64,000 nucleotides of DNA from DASWOJ01 sp964242325 (lineage in GTDB: Bacteria > Pseudomonadota > Alphaproteobacteria > Acetobacterales > Acetobacteraceae), in NCBI GenBank assembly GCA_964242325.1, contig CAXTCI010000003.1:1-64000 (forward strand), given 5' to 3'. The notes beneath the pieces are model-generated. The model was not told the origin of the DNA and searched no databases. It worked only from the letters and a program-made list of their open reading frames with translations. Positions 1-8,810 of this stretch are shown here, in pieces (the stretch's first letter is position 1; every line of letters starts with the position of its first letter). A program made the translations under genes and the position numbers.

Positions 1-378
1 CACGCCGAACAGCCCGGCCGCGACCAGAATGCCGGGCACGACGATGGGGGCCATCAGCAGGCCCCGGATGACCCCGGCTCCGGGAATGGCACCCCGCGCC
101 AGAGCGTATGCCGCGGCGGTGCCCATGCCGGTCGCGAGAGGCGCCGCCACCGCCAGGACCTGCAGGCTGACGGCGACGGAGTCCAGCCAGGCCGGGTCGG
201 ACGCCAGGTTCCGATACCAGCGCCAGGACAGGCCCGGCGGCGGGAATTGCAGGAACGGCGCCGCGCTGAACGACACGATCACCACCACCGCCAGCGGCGC
301 CAGCAGCAGCGCCGCCGCCAGCAAACACATGCCGCCGCGCAGCACCCGCCAGGGCGCCATGCCGTCGCCGGCGCTCAC
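1..378 (-). CDS. ABC transporter permease (PotC-like), partial at window edge
   Basis: Inner-membrane permease subunit of a spermidine/putrescine-type importer, running off the left edge so only about the first 126 residues are visible. The reading frame stays open to base 1 and encodes a hydrophobic N-terminal segment rich in Leu/Ala/Val, then a PPPGLSWRWY-type stretch usual after the first helix of PotC-family permeases. A GTG at 378 overlaps the TGA of the upstream permease gene (GTGA), which suggests translational coupling. An in-frame ATG at 360 is an alternative start. Last visible gene of the minus-strand operon that begins at 3625. Family assignment rests on residue pattern and operon position. 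Confidence 0.75.
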   Translation of the reverse strand, partial: MSAGDGMAPWRVLRGGMCLLAAALLLAPLAVVVIVSFSAAPFLQFPPPGLSWRWYRNLASDPAWLDSVAVSLQVLAVAAPLATGMGTAAAYALARGAIPGAGVIRGLLMAPIVVPGILVAAGLFGV

Positions 379-1193
379 CGTGCGACCGCCCGCAGCCCCA
401 CCGTCGCGTGCACGGCCCAAAGCAGCAGCCCGGTAGACGCCAGCAGGACAAGGGACAGCGCCCCGGCGACGCCCCAGTTGCCGTGGCCGATCTGGTCCTG
501 GATCATCTGGGCGACCATGAACTCGCGCGGTCCGCCCAGCATGGCCGGCAGCACGTAGTAGCCCAGTGCGCTGATATAGACGAGCGTGGCCCCAGCCATC
601 AGCCCCGGCAGCGTAAGCGGTAGATACACCCGCAGGAAGGCGCGGGCCGGGTGCGCGCCCATCGTCATCGCCGCCTGCATCAGCGAGGGCTCGATCCGCG
701 CCATGGCCGCGTGCAGTGGAAACACCGCAAAGGGCAGCAGCGTCTGCAGCGCGCCCAGCATCAGCCCGGTCATGTTGTAAAGCAGCGGCACCGGCGCATC
801 CGTGATCCCCAGCGCGAGCAGCGCCGCGTTCACCGGGCCGTTGCGCTGCAGCAGGATCACAGTGGCGAAGGCGCGCACCAGCAGGCTGGTCCAGAACGGC
901 ACCAGCACCACCGCCATCAGCACGCGCCGCAGCCGCGGCCCGCCATGCGCCATTGCGTGCGCGACGGGGAAGCCGAGCAGGAGGCAGGCCGGGGTCAGCG
1001 CCGCGCTGATCAGCGCAGTGTTCCAAACCACGCGCAGGTAAACCGGCCGCTCCCACAGCAGCGCAAAGTTCTGCAAACCTAACCGCGGCTCGGTGAACGC
1101 CCGCAGCAGCAGCCAGCCCACCGGCCAAACGAAGGCCGCCAGCAGCAGCAGCACCGACGGCGCCAGCAGCCAGGCGTGCCGGCCCACCCGCAC
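375..1193 (-). CDS. ABC transporter permease (PotB-like)
   Basis: Inner-membrane permease, 272 aa, the usual length for PotB-type subunits. It has an N-terminal helix after MRVGRHAW and several further hydrophobic segments. The region with GAHPARAFLRVYLPLTLPG matches the cytoplasmic EAA-type loop (here MGAHP...LPLTLPG) that contacts the ATPase. The start is a GTG at 1193, 18 bases after the stop of the binding-protein gene, and the 3' end overlaps the next permease. The substrate is not evident; this transporter class takes polyamines and other small organic ligands. No ATPase gene of the system is visible, and it may lie left of the window. Confidence 0.85.
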   Translation of the reverse strand: MRVGRHAWLLAPSVLLLLAAFVWPVGWLLLRAFTEPRLGLQNFALLWERPVYLRVVWNTALISAALTPACLLLGFPVAHAMAHGGPRLRRVLMAVVLVPFWTSLLVRAFATVILLQRNGPVNAALLALGITDAPVPLLYNMTGLMLGALQTLLPFAVFPLHAAMARIEPSLMQAAMTMGAHPARAFLRVYLPLTLPGLMAGATLVYISALGYYVLPAMLGGPREFMVAQMIQDQIGHGNWGVAGALSLVLLASTGLLLWAVHATVGLRAVAR

Positions 1194-1211
1194 CCGTTCA
1201 GCGCCCGCGGT

Positions 1212-2270
1212 CTAGGACAGCTTCCAGGCGTCCCACCGTTCCGTCAGCGCCTTCTGGTTGTCCCGCCAGTAGGCGGCGTTGATGACGAACCCTTTCTCGA
1301 CGTTGGCCGGCGCCGTGGACAGCCAGGGTTCGACCGCCTTGTCGATGGACCCGAACGCCGCCGGGTTGGTAGGGGCGTAGGCGATGAGGTTGGCAAGCTT
1401 CGCCTGGTTCTCCGCCAGGGTCATCGTGTCGATCAACTGCATCGCCGCCACCCGGTTGCGGCTGCCGTGCGGGACGACCAGGTAGTCAACCGACTGGATG
1501 TTCTGCTCCCACGACACCGCGATGGGCGCGCCCTTCTTCGCCGCGTCGAAGGCCCGGCCATTGAGGATCACCCCAAGCCCGACCTCCCCGTCAATGAAAA
1601 GCTGCTGCGACTGCGAGTTGGTGGCCCAGAACACCGTCTCGCCACGGATGGTATCGAGCTTGCGGAAGGCTCGATCCACATCGAGCGGATACAGCTTATC
1701 GGGCGCCACCCCATCGGCCAGCAGCGCGACCTCAAGCGTCGCCACGACGTTGTCCGCCAGGGTGCGCTTGCCGGGAAAGCGCTGCAGGTCGAATAGGTCG
1801 GCCCACGTATGCGGCTCCTTGCCGGCTGGATACGTCTTGGTGTTGTAGCCGAGGTTGTAAGACCAGACGATGCAGCCGACCCCGTTCGGATGCACGAAGC
1901 GCGGCGAGATGCGGCCGGTGCCCACCAAGTCGGAGTCTATAGGCTCGAACAGGTTGTCGGCGCTGCCGGCATACAGGAAATCTATGGTGACGTCGGTCAC
2001 GTCCCAGTCGGGTGCGCCGCCCTCGGCCATCGCGCGGAACTTGGCGATGTCCATCGGGCCGTCCTGCACCACGCGGGCGCCGGTCGCGGCGGCGAACGGG
2101 TCGCAGTAGCAGACGCGCTCGGCATCCTGGTAGGCGCCGCCCCAGCTTGCGAACACGACAGTCTTGCCCTTGAGGTCCGCCGCCGCATGGGCGCTGGCGG
2201 CCCACAGGCCGGAACAGGCGGAGGCGCCGAGTAGGACGGCGCGGCGGGTGGCAGTTGGGCGCATGGCCAT
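1212..2270 (-). CDS. Periplasmic solute-binding protein, spermidine/putrescine (PotD-like) family
   Basis: Exported ligand-binding subunit, 352 aa. The leader carries an RR pair (TATRRAVLLGAS) and ends near SAHAAA. The mature part starts LKGKTVVFASWGGAYQDAE, the standard opening of family 1 extracellular binding proteins of the PotD type. I chose the ATG at 2270 because GGAGG lies 9 bases upstream on the minus strand; an open frame continues upstream but its sequence is not protein-like. A YCDPF segment puts cysteine where many homologues have aromatic or Lys residues. Lies between the monooxygenase gene (47-base gap) and two permeases. The co-transcribed flavin monooxygenase suggests the ligand is its substrate or a related compound, which is inference. 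Confidence 0.88.
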   Translation of the reverse strand: MAMRPTATRRAVLLGASACSGLWAASAHAAADLKGKTVVFASWGGAYQDAERVCYCDPFAAATGARVVQDGPMDIAKFRAMAEGGAPDWDVTDVTIDFLYAGSADNLFEPIDSDLVGTGRISPRFVHPNGVGCIVWSYNLGYNTKTYPAGKEPHTWADLFDLQRFPGKRTLADNVVATLEVALLADGVAPDKLYPLDVDRAFRKLDTIRGETVFWATNSQSQQLFIDGEVGLGVILNGRAFDAAKKGAPIAVSWEQNIQSVDYLVVPHGSRNRVAAMQLIDTMTLAENQAKLANLIAYAPTNPAAFGSIDKAVEPWLSTAPANVEKGFVINAAYWRDNQKALTERWDAWKLS

Positions 2271-2317
2271 GCGGTCGGTCCTCCGGGGTTGGTCCTTGGG
2301 GGGGGGCATCTGGCAGA

Positions 2318-3625
2318 TCAGTCTTGCAGGTTTTCCCGCAAGGTGCGGCCGGCATACTCGGTGCGGAACAGGCCGCGGCGTTGCAACTCGGGTACCACGC
2401 CGCGGCAGAACTGCTCGAACATGCCGGGGAACGTCGTGGGCGTCACCACGAAACCGTCGCACACCCCGGCCTCGAACAGCTCCTGCAGCCGGTCGGCGAT
2501 CATGATGGGGGTGCCGACCAGCTCCCGCCCTTCGGCCCGCTTCACCGCGGCCTGCTTGAAGCCGATGCCCTCGGCCTGCATGACCTGGTCCAGCAGGTCC
2601 TTGGTGCCCTGCATCCCCTGGTTGCCCTGCAACTGCTCCAGCGTGGTCCCCGGCGCGAGCCGGGTCAGGTCGGCGCCGACGCTGCTGGAGGTGGCGGCCA
2701 GGCTCAGCTCCGGGTCTATGAGGCTGTTCAGGTAGTCCGCCCGCTCCCGCGCGATGGATTCGGTCTCGCCAAGCACCATCGTCACCGCGGGCAGGATGGC
2801 GCACTCGTGCGGCGCGCGGCCGTGCGCGGCCAGCCGGCCCTTCAGGTCGCCGTAGAAGGCACGCATCTCGCCCTCGCCGCGCTGGATGGTGAACACGGCC
2901 TCCGCCCAGCGCGCCGCGAACTCCCGTCCGCGGTCGGAGCTGCCGGCCTGCATGATGACCGGGCGGCCCTGCGGGCTGCGCGGGATCGACAGCGGCCCGC
3001 GCGACTTGACCCAGCGTCCCACGTAGTTGGCGTAATGGACCTTCGCCGGGTCCGCGAGCACGCCGGCCTGCTTGTCGAGCACGAAGGCGTCGGCGTCCCA
3101 GCTATTCCAAAGGGCGAAACAGGCCTCCAGCACCTCGTCCGCGCGGTCATACCGCTCGTCCTTGGGGGGCAGCTCGTCCAACCCGGCGTTCTGCGCCTCA
3201 AGGTCGGTCGCGGACGTGACCACGTTCCAGGCGACCCGGCCCTTGCTCATGACGTCCAGCGAGCCGAGCCAGCGCGCCAGGTGGTAGGCGCTGTGGAAGC
3301 TGGTCGAGAGCGTCGCGCCCAGGCCGAGGTGCCGGGTGGCCGCCGCCATGACCGGCAGCACGACGGTCGGATCGAGGAAGCTGATCTGGCCGCCGCGGCG
3401 CACGTAGGCGTCGTAGCTGCCGCCATGCAGGTCATACAGCCCAAACAGGTCGGCGAAGAAGCAGCCATCGAACCGCGCGGCCTCAAGCAGCCGGGCGATG
3501 CCCTCGTAGCGGCTCGGTTCCAGGATGTCGTCGAGCGTTGATTCCGGGTGGCGCCAGCCGCCGACGTGCAGCGCGGTCGGGCCGGTCTTGAGATAGGCGA
3601 CGAGGTGCATCCGGCGCGGTGGCAT
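2318..3625 (-). CDS. LLM-class flavin-dependent monooxygenase (NtaA/SnaA/DszA family)
   Basis: Soluble FMN(H2)-dependent oxygenase, 435 aa, the full length for the nitrilotriacetate monooxygenase component A family. The start MHLVAYLKTGP, the segment HVGGWRHPES, and a second conserved stretch GRVAWNVVTS followed by NAGLDELPPKDERYDRADE are typical of this family, as is PVIMQAGSSDRGREFAAR. Such enzymes need a separate flavin reductase; none is seen in the window. It heads a minus-strand operon with a PotD-type importer, an arrangement often seen for uptake plus oxidative cleavage of an organic N or S compound. The exact substrate cannot be read from the sequence. The divergent regulator gene starts at 3949. 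Confidence 0.9.
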   Translation of the reverse strand: MPPRRMHLVAYLKTGPTALHVGGWRHPESTLDDILEPSRYEGIARLLEAARFDGCFFADLFGLYDLHGGSYDAYVRRGGQISFLDPTVVLPVMAAATRHLGLGATLSTSFHSAYHLARWLGSLDVMSKGRVAWNVVTSATDLEAQNAGLDELPPKDERYDRADEVLEACFALWNSWDADAFVLDKQAGVLADPAKVHYANYVGRWVKSRGPLSIPRSPQGRPVIMQAGSSDRGREFAARWAEAVFTIQRGEGEMRAFYGDLKGRLAAHGRAPHECAILPAVTMVLGETESIARERADYLNSLIDPELSLAATSSSVGADLTRLAPGTTLEQLQGNQGMQGTKDLLDQVMQAEGIGFKQAAVKRAEGRELVGTPIMIADRLQELFEAGVCDGFVVTPTTFPGMFEQFCRGVVPELQRRGLFRTEYAGRTLRENLQD

Positions 3626-3835
3626 CTGCTTCCCTACCGCGCCTGCCGGGGCGGCGGCAATCGCAGCCGAAGCGGCATTGGTGCAGGGATCGAGCTGACG
3701 CTAGGCTGGCCCGTCCCGGGCGCTGACCAGGCGATCCGGATGAACGTGGGCTTTGCGATGGGATCATCGTGTTCGATGCTGCGACGGAGATGGCAACTAC
3801 GGGAGCGACGCCCGCCGCCCCAAGTGCCGCATAGC

Positions 3836-3851
3836 TGGCACAATGTTTGCT
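3836..3851 (+). promoter_or_regulatory. Candidate sigma-54 (RpoN) promoter
   Basis: The sequence TGGCAC-AATGT-TTGCT matches the sigma-54 consensus TGGCAC-N5-TTGCW exactly, including the spacing of the -24 GG and -12 GC. It lies about 98 bases upstream of the AraC-family start at 3949 and faces it. GGTGCA at 3680-3685 resembles one half of an NtrC site (TGCACC-N-GGTGCA), but the other half is missing. Sigma-54 control would suit nitrogen-limited expression of the amide genes downstream. The match is seen; function is inferred. Confidence 0.65.
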
Positions 3852-3948
3852 TCGTAGCTACCGGTGGGCCCAGGTCAGCGGTTGTGCCGGTGCCTCGTGC
3901 AGTCCGGAGCCGGGTGCATGGGCAGGCGGCCGAAAGGAGGCAGCGGTG

Positions 3949-4932
3949 ATGTTGGATGTCTTGCCCCTCCGCAGTCGAAGCGGGACCGATGCCGACTGCT
4001 TCGACACGGAGGCGGTCGCGTCCAAGGACCGGTTCAGCTACTGGAATGAGACGATATGCGCGTTTCTGAGCCCGGTTGACAGCATCCAGCTCGCAAAGGA
4101 CCGCCCGTTCTCGGCCAAGCTGCATCGGATGGACGCAGGCGCGCTGCAAGTGAGCGACATCCGGTTTTCCCCGATGCGCAACGACCGGACGCGGGACCTC
4201 CTGCGCAGCAGGCCGAACGAGAACTTCTTCGTCGCCCTGATGGTCGCCGGGCACGGCCGGCTCGTGCAGGACCAGCGATGCGCCACACCCGGCCCAGGGG
4301 ACGTCGTCATCTATGACTCCGGACGCCCGTTCACCTGGGCATTCGATGGCGACAGCAGGATGCTGATCGGGCAACTGCCCCGGCGGTTGCTGTCGTCGCG
4401 TATCCCGGCGCCAGATCAGATCGCGGCCCGGACGCTGCGCTGCGGCGATCCCTGCGTGTCCCTCGTCGCCAGCGTGCTGAACGAGACGATCAGGCTGGAC
4501 GCCGCACCGGACGAACCCGCGTTGCAGCGCCTGGGCACCACGCTGGCAGACACGCTGGCGGCGGCGCTCGAATTCGGCCTGACCCAGGGCAAGCACAGTC
4601 TCGGCCACCAGGACCTGCTCGGTCGCGCCAAGGCCACCCTGCTGCGCCACGTCGAGGACCCCGACTTCGACTTCTCACGGCTGGTCAACGAACTCGGCGT
4701 GTCCGGGCGCACGCTCTGCCGGGTTTTCGCCGCTGACGGCACGACGGCCATACGGTGGTTGTGGCGGCAGCGGCTTGAACACGCCCACCGGCTGCTGGAC
4801 GAGCGGCGGGTCAGCACCGTCAGCCAAGCCGCGATGCGGTCCGGCTTCAACGACCTGTCGCATTTCGCGCGAGCCTTCAAGACCCGGTACGGGGAAATGC
4901 CGAGATCGGTCTTGCGCGAGCGCGCTCAATAG
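3949..4932 (+). CDS. AraC-family transcriptional regulator
   Basis: DNA-binding activator, 327 aa. The N-terminal part (about 1-200) resembles the AraC-binding-like domain of FeaR-type regulators: RFSYWNETI near the start, then VSDIRFSPM, then GPGDVVIYDSGRPF typical of a cupin-like effector domain. The last 100 residues form two helix-turn-helix units, ending with the classic SQAAMRSGFNDLSHFARAF followed by RYGEMPRSV. I chose the ATG at 3949 because AAAGGAGG lies 8 bases before it; the frame opens further upstream without a ribosome site. It is followed by amidase and formamidase genes, so it probably controls amide use. A sigma-54-type promoter precedes it. Confidence 0.92.
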   Translation: MLDVLPLRSRSGTDADCFDTEAVASKDRFSYWNETICAFLSPVDSIQLAKDRPFSAKLHRMDAGALQVSDIRFSPMRNDRTRDLLRSRPNENFFVALMVAGHGRLVQDQRCATPGPGDVVIYDSGRPFTWAFDGDSRMLIGQLPRRLLSSRIPAPDQIAARTLRCGDPCVSLVASVLNETIRLDAAPDEPALQRLGTTLADTLAAALEFGLTQGKHSLGHQDLLGRAKATLLRHVEDPDFDFSRLVNELGVSGRTLCRVFAADGTTAIRWLWRQRLEHAHRLLDERRVSTVSQAAMRSGFNDLSHFARAFKTRYGEMPRSVLRERAQ

Positions 4933-5074
4933 CGGGCGCATCCGGTCCATCAGACCGCTCCGGGCCGGTCTGGCACGCACGGTCAAGTATTTTGGCGAGG
5001 GGAGCCGAGACACAAGCGAGAGCCGAACCTACCAACGCCAAGCCATACGAATTCAGCTCCTGGGAAACCGCCAC

Positions 5075-6454
5075 GTGCACTACGAATCCATCGCCAGCCT
5101 TTCCGCTGGGATCAAGAACAAGTCGGTCTCTCCGGTCGAGGTGACACGATACATGTTGGCCCGGATCGCGGCCCGCGACGGGACGAGCGGAGCCTTTGCG
5201 ACGCTGACGGCCGACCGTGCGACGGCGCGGGCTGCGGCAGCCGAGCAGGAAATCGAGCGGGGCCTGTGGCGCGGCCCTTTGCACGGAATTCCAATCGGCC
5301 TGAAGGACATCATCTACACCGACTTCGCCGAGACCGCAGCAGGCACGGCAATCCATCACGGCTTCAAGCCGCCGTTCAGCGCCACGGTCACCGAACGCCT
5401 AGAGGCGGCCGGCGCGATCACCTTGGGCAAGCTGAAGACGACCGAGCAGGCGTTCGCCGACCACCATCCGTCGATCCCGGCGCCGATCAATCCATGGGGG
5501 GCGGATTATTGGACCGGTTCGTCATCGTCCGGCTCGGGGGTGGCGACGGCAGCCGGGCTGGCGTTCGGCACGCTCGGGTCGGATACCGGCGGCTCGATCC
5601 GCCTGCCGTCGGCGGCGAACGGGATCACCGGCCTGAAGCCGACCTGGGGCAGGGTCAGCCGGTATGGCGTGTTCCCGTTGGCCGACACGCTCGACCATGT
5701 GGGCCCGATGACCCGCTCGGCCGTGGATGCGGCGATCATGCTGGAGGCGATCGCCGGGGCGGACCCGAACGATCCGACCGCGCTGCGCGACCCGGTACCA
5801 GCGTATGCGTCCCTTTGCGAAGCGGGCATACGCGGCCTCAAGATTGGCATGCCGCGCGACTTCGTCATGTCCGGGATCGACGATCAGGTGGCGGCTGCAT
5901 GGGAGGCGACGTCCCGGTCGCTCGAGCGGCTCGGGGCCGTGCTGCATCCGATGGAATTCCCGGAATGGCGCGAAGCGGTGGGTCATTGGGGCCTGCTTTG
6001 CGCTGCCGAGACCGCCTGGGCGCACCGCGACACGCATCCGTCGCGCAAGGCGGAGTATGGGGCGGTGCTCTCGAACTTCATCGAGATGGGGCAGTCGGCG
6101 ACCGCGCCGCAGCTTGCCGAGGCCAACATCGCCCGCGTGACGTTCCAGTCGCGCATGGCGGCGGCGTTCGGCGGCTTGGACCTTATCCTGATGCCGACGC
6201 TGCCGTCCCGGGTGCCGACCACGGCGGAGTGGCTGGGTCGGGCAGGGGGCGACTTCTCCGAATACCTGCGCTTCACCATTCCGGCCGACCTGACCGGCGG
6301 CCCGACGATCACCTTCCCCGCGTCTTTCGACACCGGCGGCATGCCGATCACGATGCAGCTCTATGGCCCTCACCTTTCGGAGCCATTGCTCTGCCAAGCG
6401 GGAGCGGCGTTCCAGCGCGCGACCGACTGGCACCTCCGCCACCCGCAGGATTGA
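5075..6454 (+). CDS. Amidase (amidase-signature family)
   Basis: Cytoplasmic amide hydrolase, 459 aa. The Ser-cisSer-Lys triad can be placed: Lys77 in GIPIGLKD, cis-Ser150 in TGSSSSGSG and nucleophile Ser174 in GSDTGGSIRLPSA. The family includes aliphatic amidases, allophanate hydrolase-like enzymes and GatA. Without neighbouring gatB/gatC a catabolic role is more likely. I propose the GTG at 5075 (VHYESIASL); upstream codons in this frame overlap the regulator gene and do not look protein-like, and no strong ribosome site is visible. The next gene, 40 bases downstream, is a second and unrelated amidohydrolase. Confidence 0.88.
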   Translation: MHYESIASLSAGIKNKSVSPVEVTRYMLARIAARDGTSGAFATLTADRATARAAAAEQEIERGLWRGPLHGIPIGLKDIIYTDFAETAAGTAIHHGFKPPFSATVTERLEAAGAITLGKLKTTEQAFADHHPSIPAPINPWGADYWTGSSSSGSGVATAAGLAFGTLGSDTGGSIRLPSAANGITGLKPTWGRVSRYGVFPLADTLDHVGPMTRSAVDAAIMLEAIAGADPNDPTALRDPVPAYASLCEAGIRGLKIGMPRDFVMSGIDDQVAAAWEATSRSLERLGAVLHPMEFPEWREAVGHWGLLCAAETAWAHRDTHPSRKAEYGAVLSNFIEMGQSATAPQLAEANIARVTFQSRMAAAFGGLDLILMPTLPSRVPTTAEWLGRAGGDFSEYLRFTIPADLTGGPTITFPASFDTGGMPITMQLYGPHLSEPLLCQAGAAFQRATDWHLRHPQD

Positions 6455-6494
6455 ACGCGCACCGTCTTCCCCCTTGTTCCGAGGCGCCTCTGAC

Positions 6495-7487
6495 ATGACC
6501 GTTCCCGACTGGCTCAATACCTCCATCATGGCAAAGCGCGGCGTGGCGGCCGGCAAGAAAGGCCGCGAGCATCGGATCACCGACGCCGAACAGGGCGAGC
6601 ACCACTTTGTTTATGGCCCCTACGCCAAGCCGATCCTGACCATCGAACCCGGTGACACGCTGGTCGTGGACACCGAGGACGCCTTCAGCGGCAAGATCAC
6701 CTCCGAGCAGGACAAGCCGAGCGAAAAGCTCAACCATCCCTTCCTCAACCCGCAGAGCGGGCCGTTCGGCGTGCGCGGCGCCGAGAAGGGCGACTGCCTT
6801 GCGGTGCACATCCAGTCGGTCGAAACGCGCGGCGAATACGGCACGACGGCCCTGATCCCCGAGTTCGGCGGCCTGGTCGGAACGGCTGCCACGGCCATGC
6901 TCAACCCGCCGCTGCCCGAAAAGGTGAAGCGGATGCGCATTGATGCCGCCGGGGTGCATTTCAGCGACAAGATCGTGTTGCCCTATGAGCCGTTCATCGG
7001 CACCATCGGGGTATCGCCGCAGATCGAGGCGATCTCCTCCCTGGTGCCGGACTATTACGGCGGGAACATGGACTTGCCGGACGTGGCGCCGGGAGCCGTG
7101 ATCTACCTGCCGGTCAACATTCCCGGCGGGTCCCTGTTCGTCGGCGACTGCCACGCGACCCAGGGGGACGGCGAACTCACCGGGGTCGCGGTCGAACAGC
7201 GGGCGACCGTCCGCCTGACGGTAGACGTGATCAAGGGATGGAGCTTCGCCTGGCCGCGGCTGGAAACGGCCGACGTCATCATGACGATCGGCAGTGCGCG
7301 CCCGTTGGAAGACGCGGCGCGCATCGCCTACCGCGAGCTGTGCCGCTGGATGGCGTCCGAATACGGCTTCGACGAGCTCGACGCATACATGCTGCTGAGC
7401 CAAGCCGGCCGTATCCGCCTCGGCAATATGGTCGATCCCAAGTACACGATGGGCGCTTCCATCCTGAAAAAGTATCTCGCTGCCTGA
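6495..7487 (+). CDS. Acetamidase/formamidase (FmdA/AmdA family)
   Basis: Hydrolase of short-chain amides (formamide to formate plus ammonia, acetamide to acetate plus ammonia), 330 aa. It shows the family's LTIEPGDTLVVDTEDAFSG region, HPFLNPQSGPFGVRGAEKGD, and the metal-site stretch LFVGDCHATQGDGELTG with its conserved DCHA..GDGE residues. The start is the ATG at 6495; the in-frame opening upstream overlaps the amidase gene. It is followed 59 bases later by an amide/urea-type ABC importer, an arrangement like the fmd system of Methylophilus methylotrophus. Formamide as substrate would link it to the formate dehydrogenase at 39-45 kb. Confidence 0.92.
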   Translation: MTVPDWLNTSIMAKRGVAAGKKGREHRITDAEQGEHHFVYGPYAKPILTIEPGDTLVVDTEDAFSGKITSEQDKPSEKLNHPFLNPQSGPFGVRGAEKGDCLAVHIQSVETRGEYGTTALIPEFGGLVGTAATAMLNPPLPEKVKRMRIDAAGVHFSDKIVLPYEPFIGTIGVSPQIEAISSLVPDYYGGNMDLPDVAPGAVIYLPVNIPGGSLFVGDCHATQGDGELTGVAVEQRATVRLTVDVIKGWSFAWPRLETADVIMTIGSARPLEDAARIAYRELCRWMASEYGFDELDAYMLLSQAGRIRLGNMVDPKYTMGASILKKYLAA

Positions 7488-7546
7488 GTCTGGAGCTGCA
7501 TGTGCCCGGGCGCGGTGTTGGACGTGTAAGCCGTAAGGAGGATCGG

Positions 7547-8782
7547 ATGAATTTGAAATCGATATTGCTGGGCGGCGCGGCGGCGCTGATGTTGGGCATG
7601 CAAGGCACCCCAGCGAAAGCCGCCGACCCGATCAAGGTCGGCCTCGTCGAGGACATTTCGGGCGACTTCGCAGCGATCGGCTTGCCCAAGCTGCACGGCT
7701 CGATGCTGGCGATGGAAGAGATCAATAAGGCCGGCGGGATCATGGGCCGCCCAATAGAGATCACCCATCTCGATCCCCAGGGCGACAACGCCCGCTACCA
7801 GGAGTTCGCACGCCGCTTGCTGGAGCGGGACCATGTTGACGTGCTGATCGGTGGCATCACCTCGGCGTCGCGCGAGGCGATCCGCCCGATCGTGGACAAG
7901 GGGAGCACACCTTACTTCTACACCAACCAATATGAAGGCGGCGTGTGCGACGCCAACGAGTTCTCGACCGGCGCCATCCCCGAGCAGCAGTTCTCGACCC
8001 TCATCCCCTACATGGTCAAAACGTTCGGCCCGAAGGCCTACGTGATAGCGGCCGACTACAATTTCGGCCAGCTTTCCGCCGAATGGAACCGCGCGATCCT
8101 CAAGCAGTCCGACGTCAACGGCTCCGTGGTCGGCGAGGAGTTCATCCCGCTCGGCGTCAGCCAGTTCGCCCAGACCATCCAGAACATCCAGAAAGCCAAG
8201 CCCGATTGGCTGCTGACCATCAACGTCGGCGACGCGCAGGACAGTTTCTTCGAGCAAGCCTCGGCCGCGAAGCTCAACCTTCCCATGGGGTCTTCCATCA
8301 AGATCATGCTCGGCTTTGAGCACAAGCGGTTCAAGCCGCCGGCGCTCAACAACATGCACGCGGCGGCGAACTGGTTCGAGGAGCTGAACACGCCGGCTGC
8401 CGAAGATTTCAAGAAGCGCTGGCACGCCAAGTATCCGGACGAGCCGTATATCAATGACATGGGCTACAACGCCTACGTCACCATGTATCTGTACAAGTCG
8501 ATGGTGGAGAAGGCGAAGTCAACCAAGCTTGAGGACCTCCGTCACGCGGTGGCGGACGGCAATCTCTGCGTGGACGCTCCCGAGGGCCGCATCTGCGTGG
8601 ACCCAAAAAGCCAGCATATGAGCCATCACATGTATCTGCTGTCGGTGGACGCCAAGCACGACGTGCACATTGACAAGGATTTCGGTGTCATCCAGCCATA
8701 TTGGCTTTCTCAAGTCGGCTGCGACCTGACCAAGGACAATCCGCAGGAGCAATACAGCCCAGACAACCTGCCGCAGAAGTAA
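7547..8782 (+). CDS. Amide/urea-type ABC transporter substrate-binding protein (FmdD/UrtA-like)
   Basis: Periplasmic ligand-binding protein, 411 aa, with a Sec leader (MNLKSILLGGAAALMLG...AKA). It has the branched-chain/amide type I fold marked by IKVGLVEDISGDFAAIG, NKAGGIMGRPIEI and DVLIGGITSASREAI. The YFYTNQYEGG segment matches the urea/short-chain amide subgroup more than the Leu/Ile/Val group. GTAAGGAGGATCGG before the ATG at 7547 is a strong ribosome-binding site. First of five transport genes in the UrtABCDE order, directly after the formamidase gene. Confidence 0.9.
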   Translation: MNLKSILLGGAAALMLGMQGTPAKAADPIKVGLVEDISGDFAAIGLPKLHGSMLAMEEINKAGGIMGRPIEITHLDPQGDNARYQEFARRLLERDHVDVLIGGITSASREAIRPIVDKGSTPYFYTNQYEGGVCDANEFSTGAIPEQQFSTLIPYMVKTFGPKAYVIAADYNFGQLSAEWNRAILKQSDVNGSVVGEEFIPLGVSQFAQTIQNIQKAKPDWLLTINVGDAQDSFFEQASAAKLNLPMGSSIKIMLGFEHKRFKPPALNNMHAAANWFEELNTPAAEDFKKRWHAKYPDEPYINDMGYNAYVTMYLYKSMVEKAKSTKLEDLRHAVADGNLCVDAPEGRICVDPKSQHMSHHMYLLSVDAKHDVHIDKDFGVIQPYWLSQVGCDLTKDNPQEQYSPDNLPQK

Positions 8783-8810
8783 CGGCTTCGACCAGGCGAG
8801 GACATCGGCA

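Noticed and set aside
2271..2804. N-terminal extension of the PotD-like protein
   Set aside because: The upstream part is a shadow of the monooxygenase gene; a good ribosome site and leader support the start at 2270.
3634..4650. A 338-codon minus-strand frame
   Set aside because: Antisense to the AraC regulator, whose two HTH motifs are clear.
4943..4970. CGGTC/GACCG repeats between the AraC and amidase genes, possible operator or terminator
   Set aside because: Arms of only 5 bases, no T-run, and such motifs are frequent in this GC-rich DNA.
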